From contig JASJCR010000037.1 in the NCBI GenBank assembly GCA_030065875.1, positions 1 to 58,704 of the forward strand: a DNA stretch of 58,704 nucleotides, in the 5' to 3' direction. The number at the start of each line of letters is the position of its first letter. Within the stretch, counting starts at the first letter, position 1. Below are positions 51,627 to 58,704 of this stretch, piece by piece. The notes under the pieces are model-generated. The model saw nothing but the letters and a program-made list of their open reading frames with translations. It did not search any database and was not told the origin of the DNA. Made by a program: the position numbers and the translations under genes. Source of the stretch: Ardenticatenaceae bacterium. GTDB lineage: Bacteria; Chloroflexota; Anaerolineae; Promineifilales; Promineifilaceae.

Positions 51627-53129
51627 ATGTTTAAGAGATTACTTCTCATTACTTTGATGGCGATTATCGCCATGGGAATTGGCGCTCAACAAGTTGCGGC
51701 CGATTCCTCCTGGAATGCGGAATATTGGGACAATAAGGATCTGTCCGGCAGTCCAGTAGTAGGCTGGAAAGAAGACGCCATCGACCACGATTGGGGAGGC
51801 GGCACTCCCCACAGCTCGATCACCGGCCAATTTTCAGCCCGCTGGACGCGTCGAGCGTATTTTGCCCCCGGCACCTACCGCTTCAACATCACCACCGATG
51901 ACGGCATGCGGGTATGGGTGGACGGCAACAAAATTATCGACTCCTGGTACGATTCACAGGTGCACTCTTTGAGCGCCGACATTTACCTCGATGGGGGTGA
52001 CCACGATCTGAAAGTTGAATATTATGAAGCCGGTGGACAGGCGGTCGCCAAAATGAACTGGTTCCTGGTCTCCGGCGGAGGCGGCACCTGGCGGGCCGAA
52101 TACTTCAACAACACCTCCCTGAGCGGCACGCCGGCCGTTACCCGTCAGGAAGATCGGATCAACTACGAATGGGGCGGCTCTCCGGTCAACGGCATCAATG
52201 CGGATCAATTCTCCGTGCGCTGGAGCGGATCTATTCCGGTGGACAGCGGCGTTTATCGCTTTACGGCCACGGCCGATGATGGCGTCCGCGTCTGGATTCA
52301 GGGCATGCTGGCCATCGACGCCTGGAGAGAACAGAAAGCCACCAGCTACTCGGTTGACGTCAGCGTGACCGGCGGCACTTTACCCGTTCTCATGGAATAT
52401 TATGAAGCCGGTGGAACGGGAGCTGCTTCACTCTCCTGGACAAAGATCAGCGGCACTTCACTTCCAGCTCCCGCACCAACTTTTTCCGAATGGCGCGGTG
52501 AGTACTTCAACAATATCGACCTCAACGGCAATCCGGTGCTGCTTCGTAACGACCCCGCAATTAATTTTTCCTGGGGCTCGTCTACCCCAGCCCCCAACGT
52601 GGTCAATCCCGATCAATTTTCAGCCCGCTGGACCCGCACCGTGAACCTCAATCGCGGCACCTATACCTTTACCGCCACTCCCGATGACGGCATGCGCGTT
52701 TGGGTCAACAATCAGCTCATCATCGATCAGTGGAAAGTGCAAAGCGGCATAAGATACAGCACCTCGGTCTTTATTCCCGGAGGTGCCACCACCTTGAGAG
52801 TCGAGTATTTTGAATACTCCGGTTTAGCTGAAGCGCGTCTGACCTGGTCGGCCGGTGGCAGCACGACCACATCCCCTCCAGCAAGCAGTGGCGATGTTCC
52901 GCAAACGGCGGTGATGCGCGGGGCAGCGGTACTCAACGTACGCAGCGGGCCGGGCATGAACTTCAACCCATTTACCCATTTGCGCAATGGGGATACTGTC
53001 ACCCTTATCGGCCGGGACGCCAACAACTACTGGATCAAAGTACGCCTGTCGAACGGTCAGGTTGGTTGGGCCAGCTCTCGCTACCTGCGGGCCTCGGCCC
53101 CATTTGTCAATTTGCCGGTAACGAATTAA
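51627..53129 (+). CDS. Secreted PA14 (x3) - SH3b protein
   Basis: 500 residues from ATG 51627, preceded by AAGGAGG. The signal peptide (~1-26) ends QVAADSS. Three PA14-type carbohydrate-binding modules follow (~28-150, ~155-275, ~285-405), each with NAEYWDN/RAEYFNN, DQFSARW, DDGxRVWV and DLKVEYYEAGG motifs. A Ser/Pro linker leads to a bacterial SH3 domain (~430-495: VLNVRSGPGMNFNPF, VGWASSRYL). The DDG motifs are the expected calcium/sugar site. It probably binds cell-wall or environmental polysaccharide. No catalytic domain is present. Confidence 0.93.
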   Translation: MFKRLLLITLMAIIAMGIGAQQVAADSSWNAEYWDNKDLSGSPVVGWKEDAIDHDWGGGTPHSSITGQFSARWTRRAYFAPGTYRFNITTDDGMRVWVDGNKIIDSWYDSQVHSLSADIYLDGGDHDLKVEYYEAGGQAVAKMNWFLVSGGGGTWRAEYFNNTSLSGTPAVTRQEDRINYEWGGSPVNGINADQFSVRWSGSIPVDSGVYRFTATADDGVRVWIQGMLAIDAWREQKATSYSVDVSVTGGTLPVLMEYYEAGGTGAASLSWTKISGTSLPAPAPTFSEWRGEYFNNIDLNGNPVLLRNDPAINFSWGSSTPAPNVVNPDQFSARWTRTVNLNRGTYTFTATPDDGMRVWVNNQLIIDQWKVQSGIRYSTSVFIPGGATTLRVEYFEYSGLAEARLTWSAGGSTTTSPPASSGDVPQTAVMRGAAVLNVRSGPGMNFNPFTHLRNGDTVTLIGRDANNYWIKVRLSNGQVGWASSRYLRASAPFVNLPVTN

Positions 53130-53168
53130 TCGTCTGGCCACCAGTTTTGTTGATTTACGTTAATCTCA

Positions 53169-53192
53169 AGGGCCGCAGCCTGCTGCGGCCCT
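53169..53192. terminator. Palindrome AGGGCCGCAG-CCTG-CTGCGGCCCT
   Basis: A perfect 10-bp stem around CCTG, 40 bp downstream of the PA14 gene stop and followed by CCTACG. It has the same core as 42468-42487. It may terminate the PA14 transcript; a T-run is lacking. Confidence 0.55.
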
Positions 53193-53237
53193 CCTACGAT
53201 CCATGGGTACTCCAATAAACAGGTTTTGATGGAGCTA

Positions 53238-53374
53238 TTAGGTGAGTTACAAATACTTTTAAGAAATAATTTGTCCACAGATTTCGCAGATTTTCGCAGA
53301 TTACAGTGAAAATCTGCGAAAATCTGCGAAATCTGCGGACACTTTCTTCAGAAAACTTTTTGTAACTTACCTAA
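53238..53374. repeat. MITE-like 137-bp palindromic element
   Basis: Ends TTAGGTGAGTTACAAA and TTTGTAACTTACCTAA are near-perfect inverted repeats. The centre is a long palindrome made of CAGATTTCGCAGATTTTCG and its complement, itself containing the tandem word GCAGATTT/TCGCAGATT. The whole transcript would fold into one long hairpin. No coding capacity. Confidence 0.75.
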
Positions 53375-53708
53375 CGCGATTTGAGTTTGGCAAATAGATA
53401 CAAATGTCGCGTCGTCATCCCTGCGTAGGCGGGAATGATGGCCTGTTTTAGATGTCTCCAAATTTCTCAAAAGGTGTTTAAAAACGCCAGAAAAGCGCTG
53501 GCTAAGCCTGTCGAAGCCGAAGCGGCTCTATCAATATGAATGACCTCCCGTTTAGATCCGACTCCGCCTTCAACAAGCTCAGGCATCGTCTTCACCGAGT
53601 TATTAAACACACATTCGACCTTCATTATTCATCGGGAAAGTAAAGCTCCAAAAAGAGCCAAGGGCAAATCATCCCCTTAATATTTGAAATTATCATCTTT
53701 TAAATCCA

Positions 53709-55928
53709 ATGAGCAAAAAAGTAAAAAACCTCTATATCGTGATCGGATTCTTCCTGCTGGCGGCTTGTTCTCCGGCTCAGACCGGTCCAGAACCGGCCGC
53801 CAGCGGAAAACCTGAGTCGGCCGAAGAGCAAATATCGAACGAAATTTGCACCAACCCCACCAATGATTGGTCAATTGGTGTTTTTCCCCAAAACGGGCGA
53901 GAACTGCTGATCAACGGGTTTGATCTCCCGGCCGGTTCTCAACCCCAACTGCTTATCAGCGGGGTAACCAACCCCGAAGCGATCGAGCAGATTACGCGCA
54001 GCCCCATTGTCGGGGATGACGGCATGTTTAGCGAAACCGTAACCCTTCCCAAACACGACTACATGCGCTGGAATATCCGTCTTTTTATTGAGGAGGAGGT
54101 CATCTGTCACTACGTTATCACCGGCCACGACGGCTGGCTGGAAATGGGGTACGATGGTCCTCGCGCCGCGGATAGCGCCCTGCGGGAAGACATGGCCCTG
54201 GCGGCCGAGCAAACCGGCATTCCCGTGGAAGAGCTGGAAGCTCAGGCCGCCAACGAAGACGCCATTTCGGAACTACAGGCTCGGCTGCGCGCCAACGAAG
54301 CGGATACCTACAGCGGTCTGTGGCTCGATTGGGAGCCCTATCGCGTCATTGTGTCTTTCACAACGGCCGGTGGCGAAGAAACGGTTGCCAAATATTTAGC
54401 GGCCGCCAGCCCTCTTTGGGATTATCTGGAATTTCGGACCGGAATCTATACGCAGGAGCAGCTCCTGGCCGATCAGCAGGCGCTTAATCAGCTGCTAAAA
54501 GACGCAAATTTTGAGTGGAATTCAGCAACAATCATACAAAAGAACCGGGTTGAACTGATCGTGCCTACGGCCGAAATCTGGCAGGCGTTTGTGGCAGAAA
54601 ACCCGGTCAAGCTACCCCCCAGCATTGAAGTAAATTTCTCTTTTACGTCAGATGAACTGCTCATTAACCCACCGACCAACCTCAACCCGCTGCCCGATAT
54701 CTTCCTAGCCCAGCTCGAGATGCCCAGCTTAAACCGCATGGCCGCCCTACTCAATGACCCTTTGCTGATCGAAGACGGCTGCGTTTTTGCCGGGACGTCA
54801 GGAAACCGACAGCTGATCATCTGGCAGCCGGGCTACTTTGTCCACAACGGCGTTTCCGCCATCGAAATTCTCGATCAGGATGGAAACATAGTAGCCACAG
54901 AAGGGCAGCCCCTTTATATGGGCGGCGGTGAGGGGCGTTTGCGCGATGAAGTGAATCTGTCAGAAGCGGTTCCGGATCGCTGCCGTACCGAACGGGTCTG
55001 GTACATGGGTGAGTTTTTGCCGGAGGAGTATCGGCCGGAAGACGAAGAATCAACCGCGCCGGAACCGGTCAATTCGGCCGCTGATAGTAACCGGCAGGAG
55101 CTCCAGCAGCTTATCACTGACGTTCTCCATCGCTATAACATTGACCCTGATGGCGAATGCTTTGATCTGCAAGCCTCCTATGAAGAATACCATCCGGGGC
55201 TGCAGGAAATGGTGGCTATTTTACTCACCCATCCAAAAGCCCAATCCTTTTCGTTTGATGAGCGTGAGGAAATATTTTACGAGGTGGCCGGTTTTGAGCA
55301 CCTAAAATTTACAGTCGGAAATGACAGCTCGGTTCTCGTTGCAATGCCAACCAATTTCGGGCATAAGCTCGGCTGTGGAGGTCGTAGAATTTCACCGCGT
55401 GCCTTGTTTGTCGTCGATCCGGACGGTCGCGTGACGGATATTGGCGGTGTCAGCACCGGTGGGAAGGTTGACAATGTCTGGTTAATTGACGATCGCTGGG
55501 TGGTGACAATCAATACAAACCTGGACACCTCCAGCGGTACCGACCCATGGGCAGTGTGGCATATCGGGTTGTCAAACGACGGTTGGGAGCGAATCGTCGC
55601 GCATGAATTTTTTCCCAGACCTTACATTTCTATTGATCTGCCGCTGAGCTTTACGGATGGCTATCAAACCATGGTGGCCGAATTTACCTACTGGCCGGGC
55701 CATGAACCGTGTAAATTAAGTGAGTCGTTTCGTGAAGCTTACACCTACGGAGCATGGAAAACTCTGGAAACCTTTGCCCTGGTGGACAATACATATGAGC
55801 GAATCGCCTTCGAAGTGGTTGAGTTTCCCGTTCTCGATCGGAATACGAAAGAAGAAGTAACTCTGTCAAACTGGCAGGATTACTGTAACGGGCCGCTTGA
55901 GCCGGGTTTAAGCCCGCTTGGTGGATAA
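53709..55928 (+). CDS. Large lipoprotein of unknown function
   Basis: 739 residues. The signal peptide ends in lipobox LAAC (FFLLAACSPA, Cys ~20), with a Pro/Glu/Ser-rich stretch after it. No known domain is recognised. The N-terminal part has an exported beta-rich look (NDWSIGVFPQNGRELLINGF) and alpha-helical segments (~165-200: EQTGIPVEELEAQAANEDAI). The C-terminal half repeats beta strands with Asp/Gly turns (FVVDPDGRVTDIGGVSTGG). Several Cys residues after the lipobox could form disulphides. ATG 53709 has no clear ribosome-binding site. It is convergent with the carbonic anhydrase gene. Confidence 0.8.
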   Translation: MSKKVKNLYIVIGFFLLAACSPAQTGPEPAASGKPESAEEQISNEICTNPTNDWSIGVFPQNGRELLINGFDLPAGSQPQLLISGVTNPEAIEQITRSPIVGDDGMFSETVTLPKHDYMRWNIRLFIEEEVICHYVITGHDGWLEMGYDGPRAADSALREDMALAAEQTGIPVEELEAQAANEDAISELQARLRANEADTYSGLWLDWEPYRVIVSFTTAGGEETVAKYLAAASPLWDYLEFRTGIYTQEQLLADQQALNQLLKDANFEWNSATIIQKNRVELIVPTAEIWQAFVAENPVKLPPSIEVNFSFTSDELLINPPTNLNPLPDIFLAQLEMPSLNRMAALLNDPLLIEDGCVFAGTSGNRQLIIWQPGYFVHNGVSAIEILDQDGNIVATEGQPLYMGGGEGRLRDEVNLSEAVPDRCRTERVWYMGEFLPEEYRPEDEESTAPEPVNSAADSNRQELQQLITDVLHRYNIDPDGECFDLQASYEEYHPGLQEMVAILLTHPKAQSFSFDEREEIFYEVAGFEHLKFTVGNDSSVLVAMPTNFGHKLGCGGRRISPRALFVVDPDGRVTDIGGVSTGGKVDNVWLIDDRWVVTINTNLDTSSGTDPWAVWHIGLSNDGWERIVAHEFFPRPYISIDLPLSFTDGYQTMVAEFTYWPGHEPCKLSESFREAYTYGAWKTLETFALVDNTYERIAFEVVEFPVLDRNTKEEVTLSNWQDYCNGPLEPGLSPLGG

Positions 55929-56007
55929 TCATCTCTTCCCCTTTCTGGCTGTTTGAGGTGTTGTTTAATAAACGGTTCAAGCAGCCAGCCGGTTATCTAG
56001 CTTAATT

Positions 56008-56553
56008 TCATTGAGACGGGACTGCCAGTCGTTCGCTCGGAATTACCTCTTTGAGTAACCCGGTTTCGACGTCGAAAAGATAGCCGCCAACCGTTAGGTT
56101 TTTAGGAACGTGGGGCGAATGCTGCAGCCTGGCAAAATCATCCTTGAGGCTTTGCGTATGATCGTGGATGGCCAGCGCGTCGATCTTACTCGCTTCGATG
56201 CCCAAACCCTGGCTTATACCGGCGCCAATCTGCGGATTGGCCAACCGCTCAAAACCGCAGTCGGTATGATGGACAATAGCGAGGGAGAACCCCTGAAACT
56301 GTTCCCCTAACGCCCGGCGGGCCATCATCGACAATATCCCCAGCTCAAGCGCGATCTCTTTATTGACGCGCCCCCCACCGGTTCTCATCACCAGGGCCTC
56401 CCCTGCTTCCAGTCCAAGCACGTGGGCCGGATCCACGCGGGCATCGATACAGGTCAAAATAATCGTTGAAAAACGGGGCATGAGCGGCAGTTGATTGGTG
56501 TAGCTGGATGCAAATTGCCGGTTTCTTTCAGTCAGAATTTCGATCTCGTTCAT
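56008..56553 (-). CDS. Beta-carbonic anhydrase
   Basis: 181 residues, a short beta-class enzyme interconverting CO2 and bicarbonate. Zinc ligands are visible: Cys35 in CIDARVDP (with the Asp37/Arg39 dyad), His96 and Cys99 in HHTDCG. The active-site strand MRTGGGRVNKE is also typical. It is divergent from a MarR-type regulator, and the spacer holds dyad symmetry, so its expression may be controlled by that regulator. Cytosolic, no signal peptide. Confidence 0.94.
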   Translation of the reverse strand: MNEIEILTERNRQFASSYTNQLPLMPRFSTIILTCIDARVDPAHVLGLEAGEALVMRTGGGRVNKEIALELGILSMMARRALGEQFQGFSLAIVHHTDCGFERLANPQIGAGISQGLGIEASKIDALAIHDHTQSLKDDFARLQHSPHVPKNLTVGGYLFDVETGLLKEVIPSERLAVPSQ

Positions 56554-56583
56554 TTGAACTCCTTATAGCAATGTTGTTATTAT

Positions 56584-56618
56584 CAACTGTTGTATATTAC
56601 AACTTTTAGCGACAGTTG
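56584..56618. promoter_or_regulatory. Candidate MarR-type operator upstream of carbonic anhydrase
   Basis: CAACTGT (56584-56590) and ACAGTTG (56612-56618) form an inverted repeat that encloses a second, tight palindrome TTGTA-TAT-TACAA (56590-56602). MarR proteins typically bind dyads of about this size. The site is 30 bp upstream of the carbonic anhydrase ATG. Confidence 0.5.
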
Positions 56619-56699
56619 TCAACCTGTTGGTGTAATTAATTTCGGTATGACAACAAAGAAACACCTTAAACTGTTGTGGGCTGTGGGGGCTTCTGTTTT

Positions 56700-56732
56700 A
56701 GATTACAAAAGTTTTGAAAACTTTTGTAATCT
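56700..56732. repeat. Perfect 33-bp palindrome AGATTACAAAAGTTTT-G-AAAACTTTTGTAATCT
   Basis: Sixteen-base arms around a single G, located 15 bp beyond the stop of the MarR-type gene. It has the same design as the palindrome at 25516-25548. It could terminate the MarR transcript, as its right arm reads T-rich on the minus strand, but the dispersed sister copy suggests a repeat family. Confidence 0.65.
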
Positions 56733-56747
56733 ATTAACCAGGAAAGG

Positions 56748-57197
56748 TTATGTCAAGTTTTTGATTAGCTGCTGTAAGCTGCGAACGGCCACCTGCTGTT
56801 CTTCTGGAGAAATATCCCGTGTAGCGTTCTGAGAGAAGTTCTGAAGCAGGCCAACCAGCTCAATTTTTGTAGAGACCCCCTCTTCTGTTAGGGAAACGAT
56901 TTGCTGACGGCGGCTGGCCTGGCTTCTCACCCGGCTAATCAAATTTTTGGCGGCCAACCGATCCAGCAAACGGGTCACGTTGGTTTTGTCTTTGTATAGC
57001 TTATGCTGCAGGGCGGTTTGCTCGATGCCCTCAGGCGAAACGAGCATGATCACCACAAACTCCTCTGTCGTGAGATCAAATCCTGATTTTTTTAAGGCGG
57101 ATTTGAGTCCCTGCTTGAGGACAAAAGCGGAAACGTGCAGGTTAAAACCAAGTGTTTTTTCCAGAGCGGGTTGATTGATCGTACTTTTTGTAGACAT
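56748..57197 (-). CDS. MarR-family transcriptional regulator
   Basis: 149 residues, a winged-helix dimer. Core: LTTEEFVVIMLVSPEGIEQTAL, then KDKTNVTRLLDRLAAKNLISR (recognition helix) and the wing RSQASRRQQIVSLTEEG. Ligand unknown. It is in the same orientation as the carbonic anhydrase gene that follows, and a palindrome-rich spacer lies between them; this argues for control of, or co-transcription with, that gene. No specific target is demonstrated. Confidence 0.92.
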   Translation of the reverse strand: MSTKSTINQPALEKTLGFNLHVSAFVLKQGLKSALKKSGFDLTTEEFVVIMLVSPEGIEQTALQHKLYKDKTNVTRLLDRLAAKNLISRVRSQASRRQQIVSLTEEGVSTKIELVGLLQNFSQNATRDISPEEQQVAVRSLQQLIKNLT

Positions 57198-57354
57198 AGG
57201 AAGTTAAACATAAAATAAACAGCCGACTATGTCATCATACATCCAACGCCCAATTTCGTGCAACCGTTGGCTGATTCGGGTGCGCGCCAAGTTTTAGGAA
57301 TTTTGGCCAGGAGGGGGAATAATAGGGTCAGAACGTAGGAAGGAGGACCCCAAA

Positions 57355-57711
57355 ATGGCCAAAGAGGACCCCACTTGGCAAGAATTGTTCGCTGCGGCGA
57401 CGGACGCCTTGAAGGCGTGGCGGGCATCGCACCCCGAGGCAACATTCAATGACATTGAAGAGAATGTCGATGACGAGCTCGCCCGTTTGCGAGCCCAACT
57501 GCTACAGGATTTGGCGCACGCCAGTCCCGCGGCAGATTGGCGCGGGCAAGATCGGGAAAATCGCCCGGTTTGCCCCGACTGTGGCGCGCCGCTGCAAGCC
57601 AATGGAGAACAGGTGAGACGAGTCATGACCGACCGTGAGCAGGAGGTGGCGCTAAAACGGCAACAAGGACGGTGTGGCCAGTGTGGCCGCACCTTTTTCC
57701 CCTCTGGATGA
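57355..57711 (+). CDS. ISKra4-like transposase, N-terminal frame (zinc-finger part)
   Basis: 118 residues with AAGGAGG 8 bp upstream of ATG 57355. It ends CPDCGAPLQANGEQ, CGQCGRTFFPSG: two CxxC pairs that form the zinc ribbon found in ISKra4-family transposases. The frame stops right after ACC-TTT-TTC-CCC-TCT-GGA-TGA. The catalytic part continues in the +1 frame (CCC-t-CTG-GAT gives FFPLDEA, the usual family wording), so a full protein needs a +1 shift at CCC-T or loss of one base in the T5/C4 runs. Confidence 0.85.
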   Translation: MAKEDPTWQELFAAATDALKAWRASHPEATFNDIEENVDDELARLRAQLLQDLAHASPAADWRGQDRENRPVCPDCGAPLQANGEQVRRVMTDREQEVALKRQQGRCGQCGRTFFPSG

Positions 57712-58704
57712 GGCGTTAGCGCTGCTGCCTGGACGGTACACGCCGCGCTTGCAGGAAGGCGGCACGCGTTTGGGGGCCAAACTGCCGTTCCGCGAGGCGG
57801 CGGAAGAAGTGGCGACCTGGAGTGGGACACAGATCGGAGCCAGTACGATTCGACGTTGGACCCAGCGGTTCGGCGGCATCGGTGAAGAGCTGGCGCGTCA
57901 GGAAGCGGAGGCCCTCTACCAAGGGGGTCAGCCCGAACCGGAGGGGCCAACACAGATGGTATTGAGTGCCGATGGGGCGTTTATTGCCTTAACCAATGGG
58001 GAATGGCGGGAGGTGAAGACGGTCGTGGTCGGTGCGTATGGCTCACACTGGGATGAAAAAACGGGGCGGGTGGTGGTCCGCACCGCAGCCTTGAGCTATT
58101 TCTCGCGCAGTTATGCCGCTCGCGAGTTTGAGCGGTATGCCCTGGCCGAGTTGCACCGCCGGGGGGTCGGTCGTGCTCAGCGGGTGGTGGCCGTCAACGA
58201 TGGGGCGGCCTGGATTCAGAGTTTTATTGACTATCATCGGCCAGATGCGGTGCGCATCATCGATTTCGCTCATGCCTTGGGCTATGTGGCGACGCTGGGT
58301 CAGACTGCGCTCGGTCCTGAGAGTCCGGCCTTTGGGGCGTGGTTTGCCCAGGCGCGCCATCAGTTGCGTCACCGACCCCCTCAGCGTAACCTGCGCGATT
58401 GGGGCTGGCTGCGACATCATCTCTCCACCGCTGAACAAGAAGCGCTTTTTGACGCCGCTTTCCGCTATCTTACCCGCCGTCAAGAGATGATTGATTATCC
58501 CCACTTTGAGCGACAACAACTCCCCATTGGCTCTGGCGCGGTTGAAAGCAGCCACAAACATGTCGTCCAGCGACGCCTCAAACAGGCCGGTATGCGCTGG
58601 GCCGAACATCATCTCAATCCCATGCTCGCTTTGCGCAATCTCATTGCCAATGGCCGGTGGGCTCAAGAATGGCCTCGCCTCTCGTCCGCCTACCGACAGC
58701 AACG
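57704..58704 (+). CDS. ISKra4-like transposase, catalytic frame (partial, runs off window)
   Basis: The +1 frame is open from LDEALALLPG (57704) to the window end, more than 330 residues, with no start codon of its own needed if the frames are joined. It carries a DDE-type catalytic core: Asp in MVLSADGAFIAL, Asp in VVAVNDGAAWI/IIDFAHALGYV and Glu in PIGSGAVESSHKHVVQRRLKQ. These match ISKra4-family transposases. The motifs look intact, so the element may be active if frameshifting is programmed. Confidence 0.85.
   Translation, partial: MDEALALLPGRYTPRLQEGGTRLGAKLPFREAAEEVATWSGTQIGASTIRRWTQRFGGIGEELARQEAEALYQGGQPEPEGPTQMVLSADGAFIALTNGEWREVKTVVVGAYGSHWDEKTGRVVVRTAALSYFSRSYAAREFERYALAELHRRGVGRAQRVVAVNDGAAWIQSFIDYHRPDAVRIIDFAHALGYVATLGQTALGPESPAFGAWFAQARHQLRHRPPQRNLRDWGWLRHHLSTAEQEALFDAAFRYLTRRQEMIDYPHFERQQLPIGSGAVESSHKHVVQRRLKQAGMRWAEHHLNPMLALRNLIANGRWAQEWPRLSSAYRQQ

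Larger units (their letters stand above)
53130..53708. other. Repeat-rich intergenic region (579 bp)
   Basis: No gene is seen. It contains the GGCCGCAG palindrome, a 137-bp MITE-like palindrome, a REP-like hairpin word (53411-53450) and words such as GCCTGTCGAAGCCGAAG and CAACAAGCTCAGG that resemble common intergenic repeats. It appears to be a landing zone for small repeats. Confidence 0.6.
57299..58704 (+). mobile_element. ISKra4-like insertion sequence, right end outside window
   Basis: Inferred from the transposase frames at 57355-58704. The left end cannot be fixed because the right inverted repeat is outside the window. Composition changes to GC-rich near 57290, and GCGCGCCAAG just before may belong to the terminal repeat. 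Confidence 0.7.

Noticed and set aside
58043..58702. Minus-strand 219-residue frame at the window end
   Set aside because: It lies antisense to the intact catalytic frame of the ISKra4-like transposase, whose motifs are convincing.

Overview
The window looks like a chromosomal segment from a Chloroflexota bacterium, probably of the Anaerolineae/Caldilineae/Ardenticatenia group. This is inferred from style rather than from a marker gene. The signs are lipoproteins with Thr/Pro 'TPTP' linkers, solute-binding proteins with a 'VTRVVTE' repeat after the lipobox, CSLREA/beta-helix exoproteins ending in 'LPLVVR', several BTAD-NB-ARC-TPR regulators, and very frequent CGGCCG-type words. No rRNA, tRNA or CRISPR array was seen.

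Region 1 (1-11.1 kb, minus strand) is a type I polyketide operon read right to left. It starts with a FAAL-acyl-CoA dehydrogenase-ACP loading protein, followed by a KS-AT-DH-KR-ACP module and a second module cut by the window edge. Region 2 (11.1-18.2 kb) is the most notable part. Two NarL-like regulators with degenerate receivers (minus strand) sit next to a plus-strand operon: a 68-residue Trp-containing peptide, an isoprenyl-diphosphate-synthase-like protein, a polytopic kinase with a PDZ-like segment and a HisKA_3 core, and a NarL-type response regulator. This is the gene content of the Bacillus ComQXPA pheromone system (prenylated-tryptophan peptide, prenyltransferase, receptor kinase, regulator), here in the order X-Q-P-A and beside a polyketide cluster. 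I propose a ComQXPA-like quorum-sensing system outside Firmicutes that may control the adjacent polyketide genes.

Region 3 (18.2-29.1 kb) begins with a repeat-rich spacer. A uronate/oligosaccharide utilisation locus follows: SDR-type mannonate oxidoreductase, GH2 enzyme, ABC sugar permeases and binding protein, a divergent GntR/LacI-type hybrid regulator, an IolB/KduI-family isomerase and a GH88 unsaturated glucuronyl hydrolase. Similar palindromes lie in front of the regulator and in front of the GH88 operon. Region 4 (29.1-34 kb) holds a frameshifted phosphoribosyltransferase, a small protein translationally coupled to a FAD amine oxidase, a membrane PAS kinase and a homocysteine methyltransferase-like protein.

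Region 5 (34-56 kb) is dominated by exported proteins (thrombospondin-3/CARDB protein, two lipoproteins, a 1425-residue CSLREA beta-helix protein, a PA14x3-SH3b protein) and by two BTAD-NB-ARC-TPR regulators. Each regulator lies divergently beside a small protein carrying the same 'SYLLRLWR' motif. Region 6 (56-58.7 kb) has a beta-carbonic anhydrase divergent from a MarR regulator, then the left part of an ISKra4-like insertion sequence with a frameshift between its two reading frames. Three copies of a ~190-bp MITE-like element, a 137-bp MITE-like palindrome and several short palindromic repeat families are scattered through the spacers.
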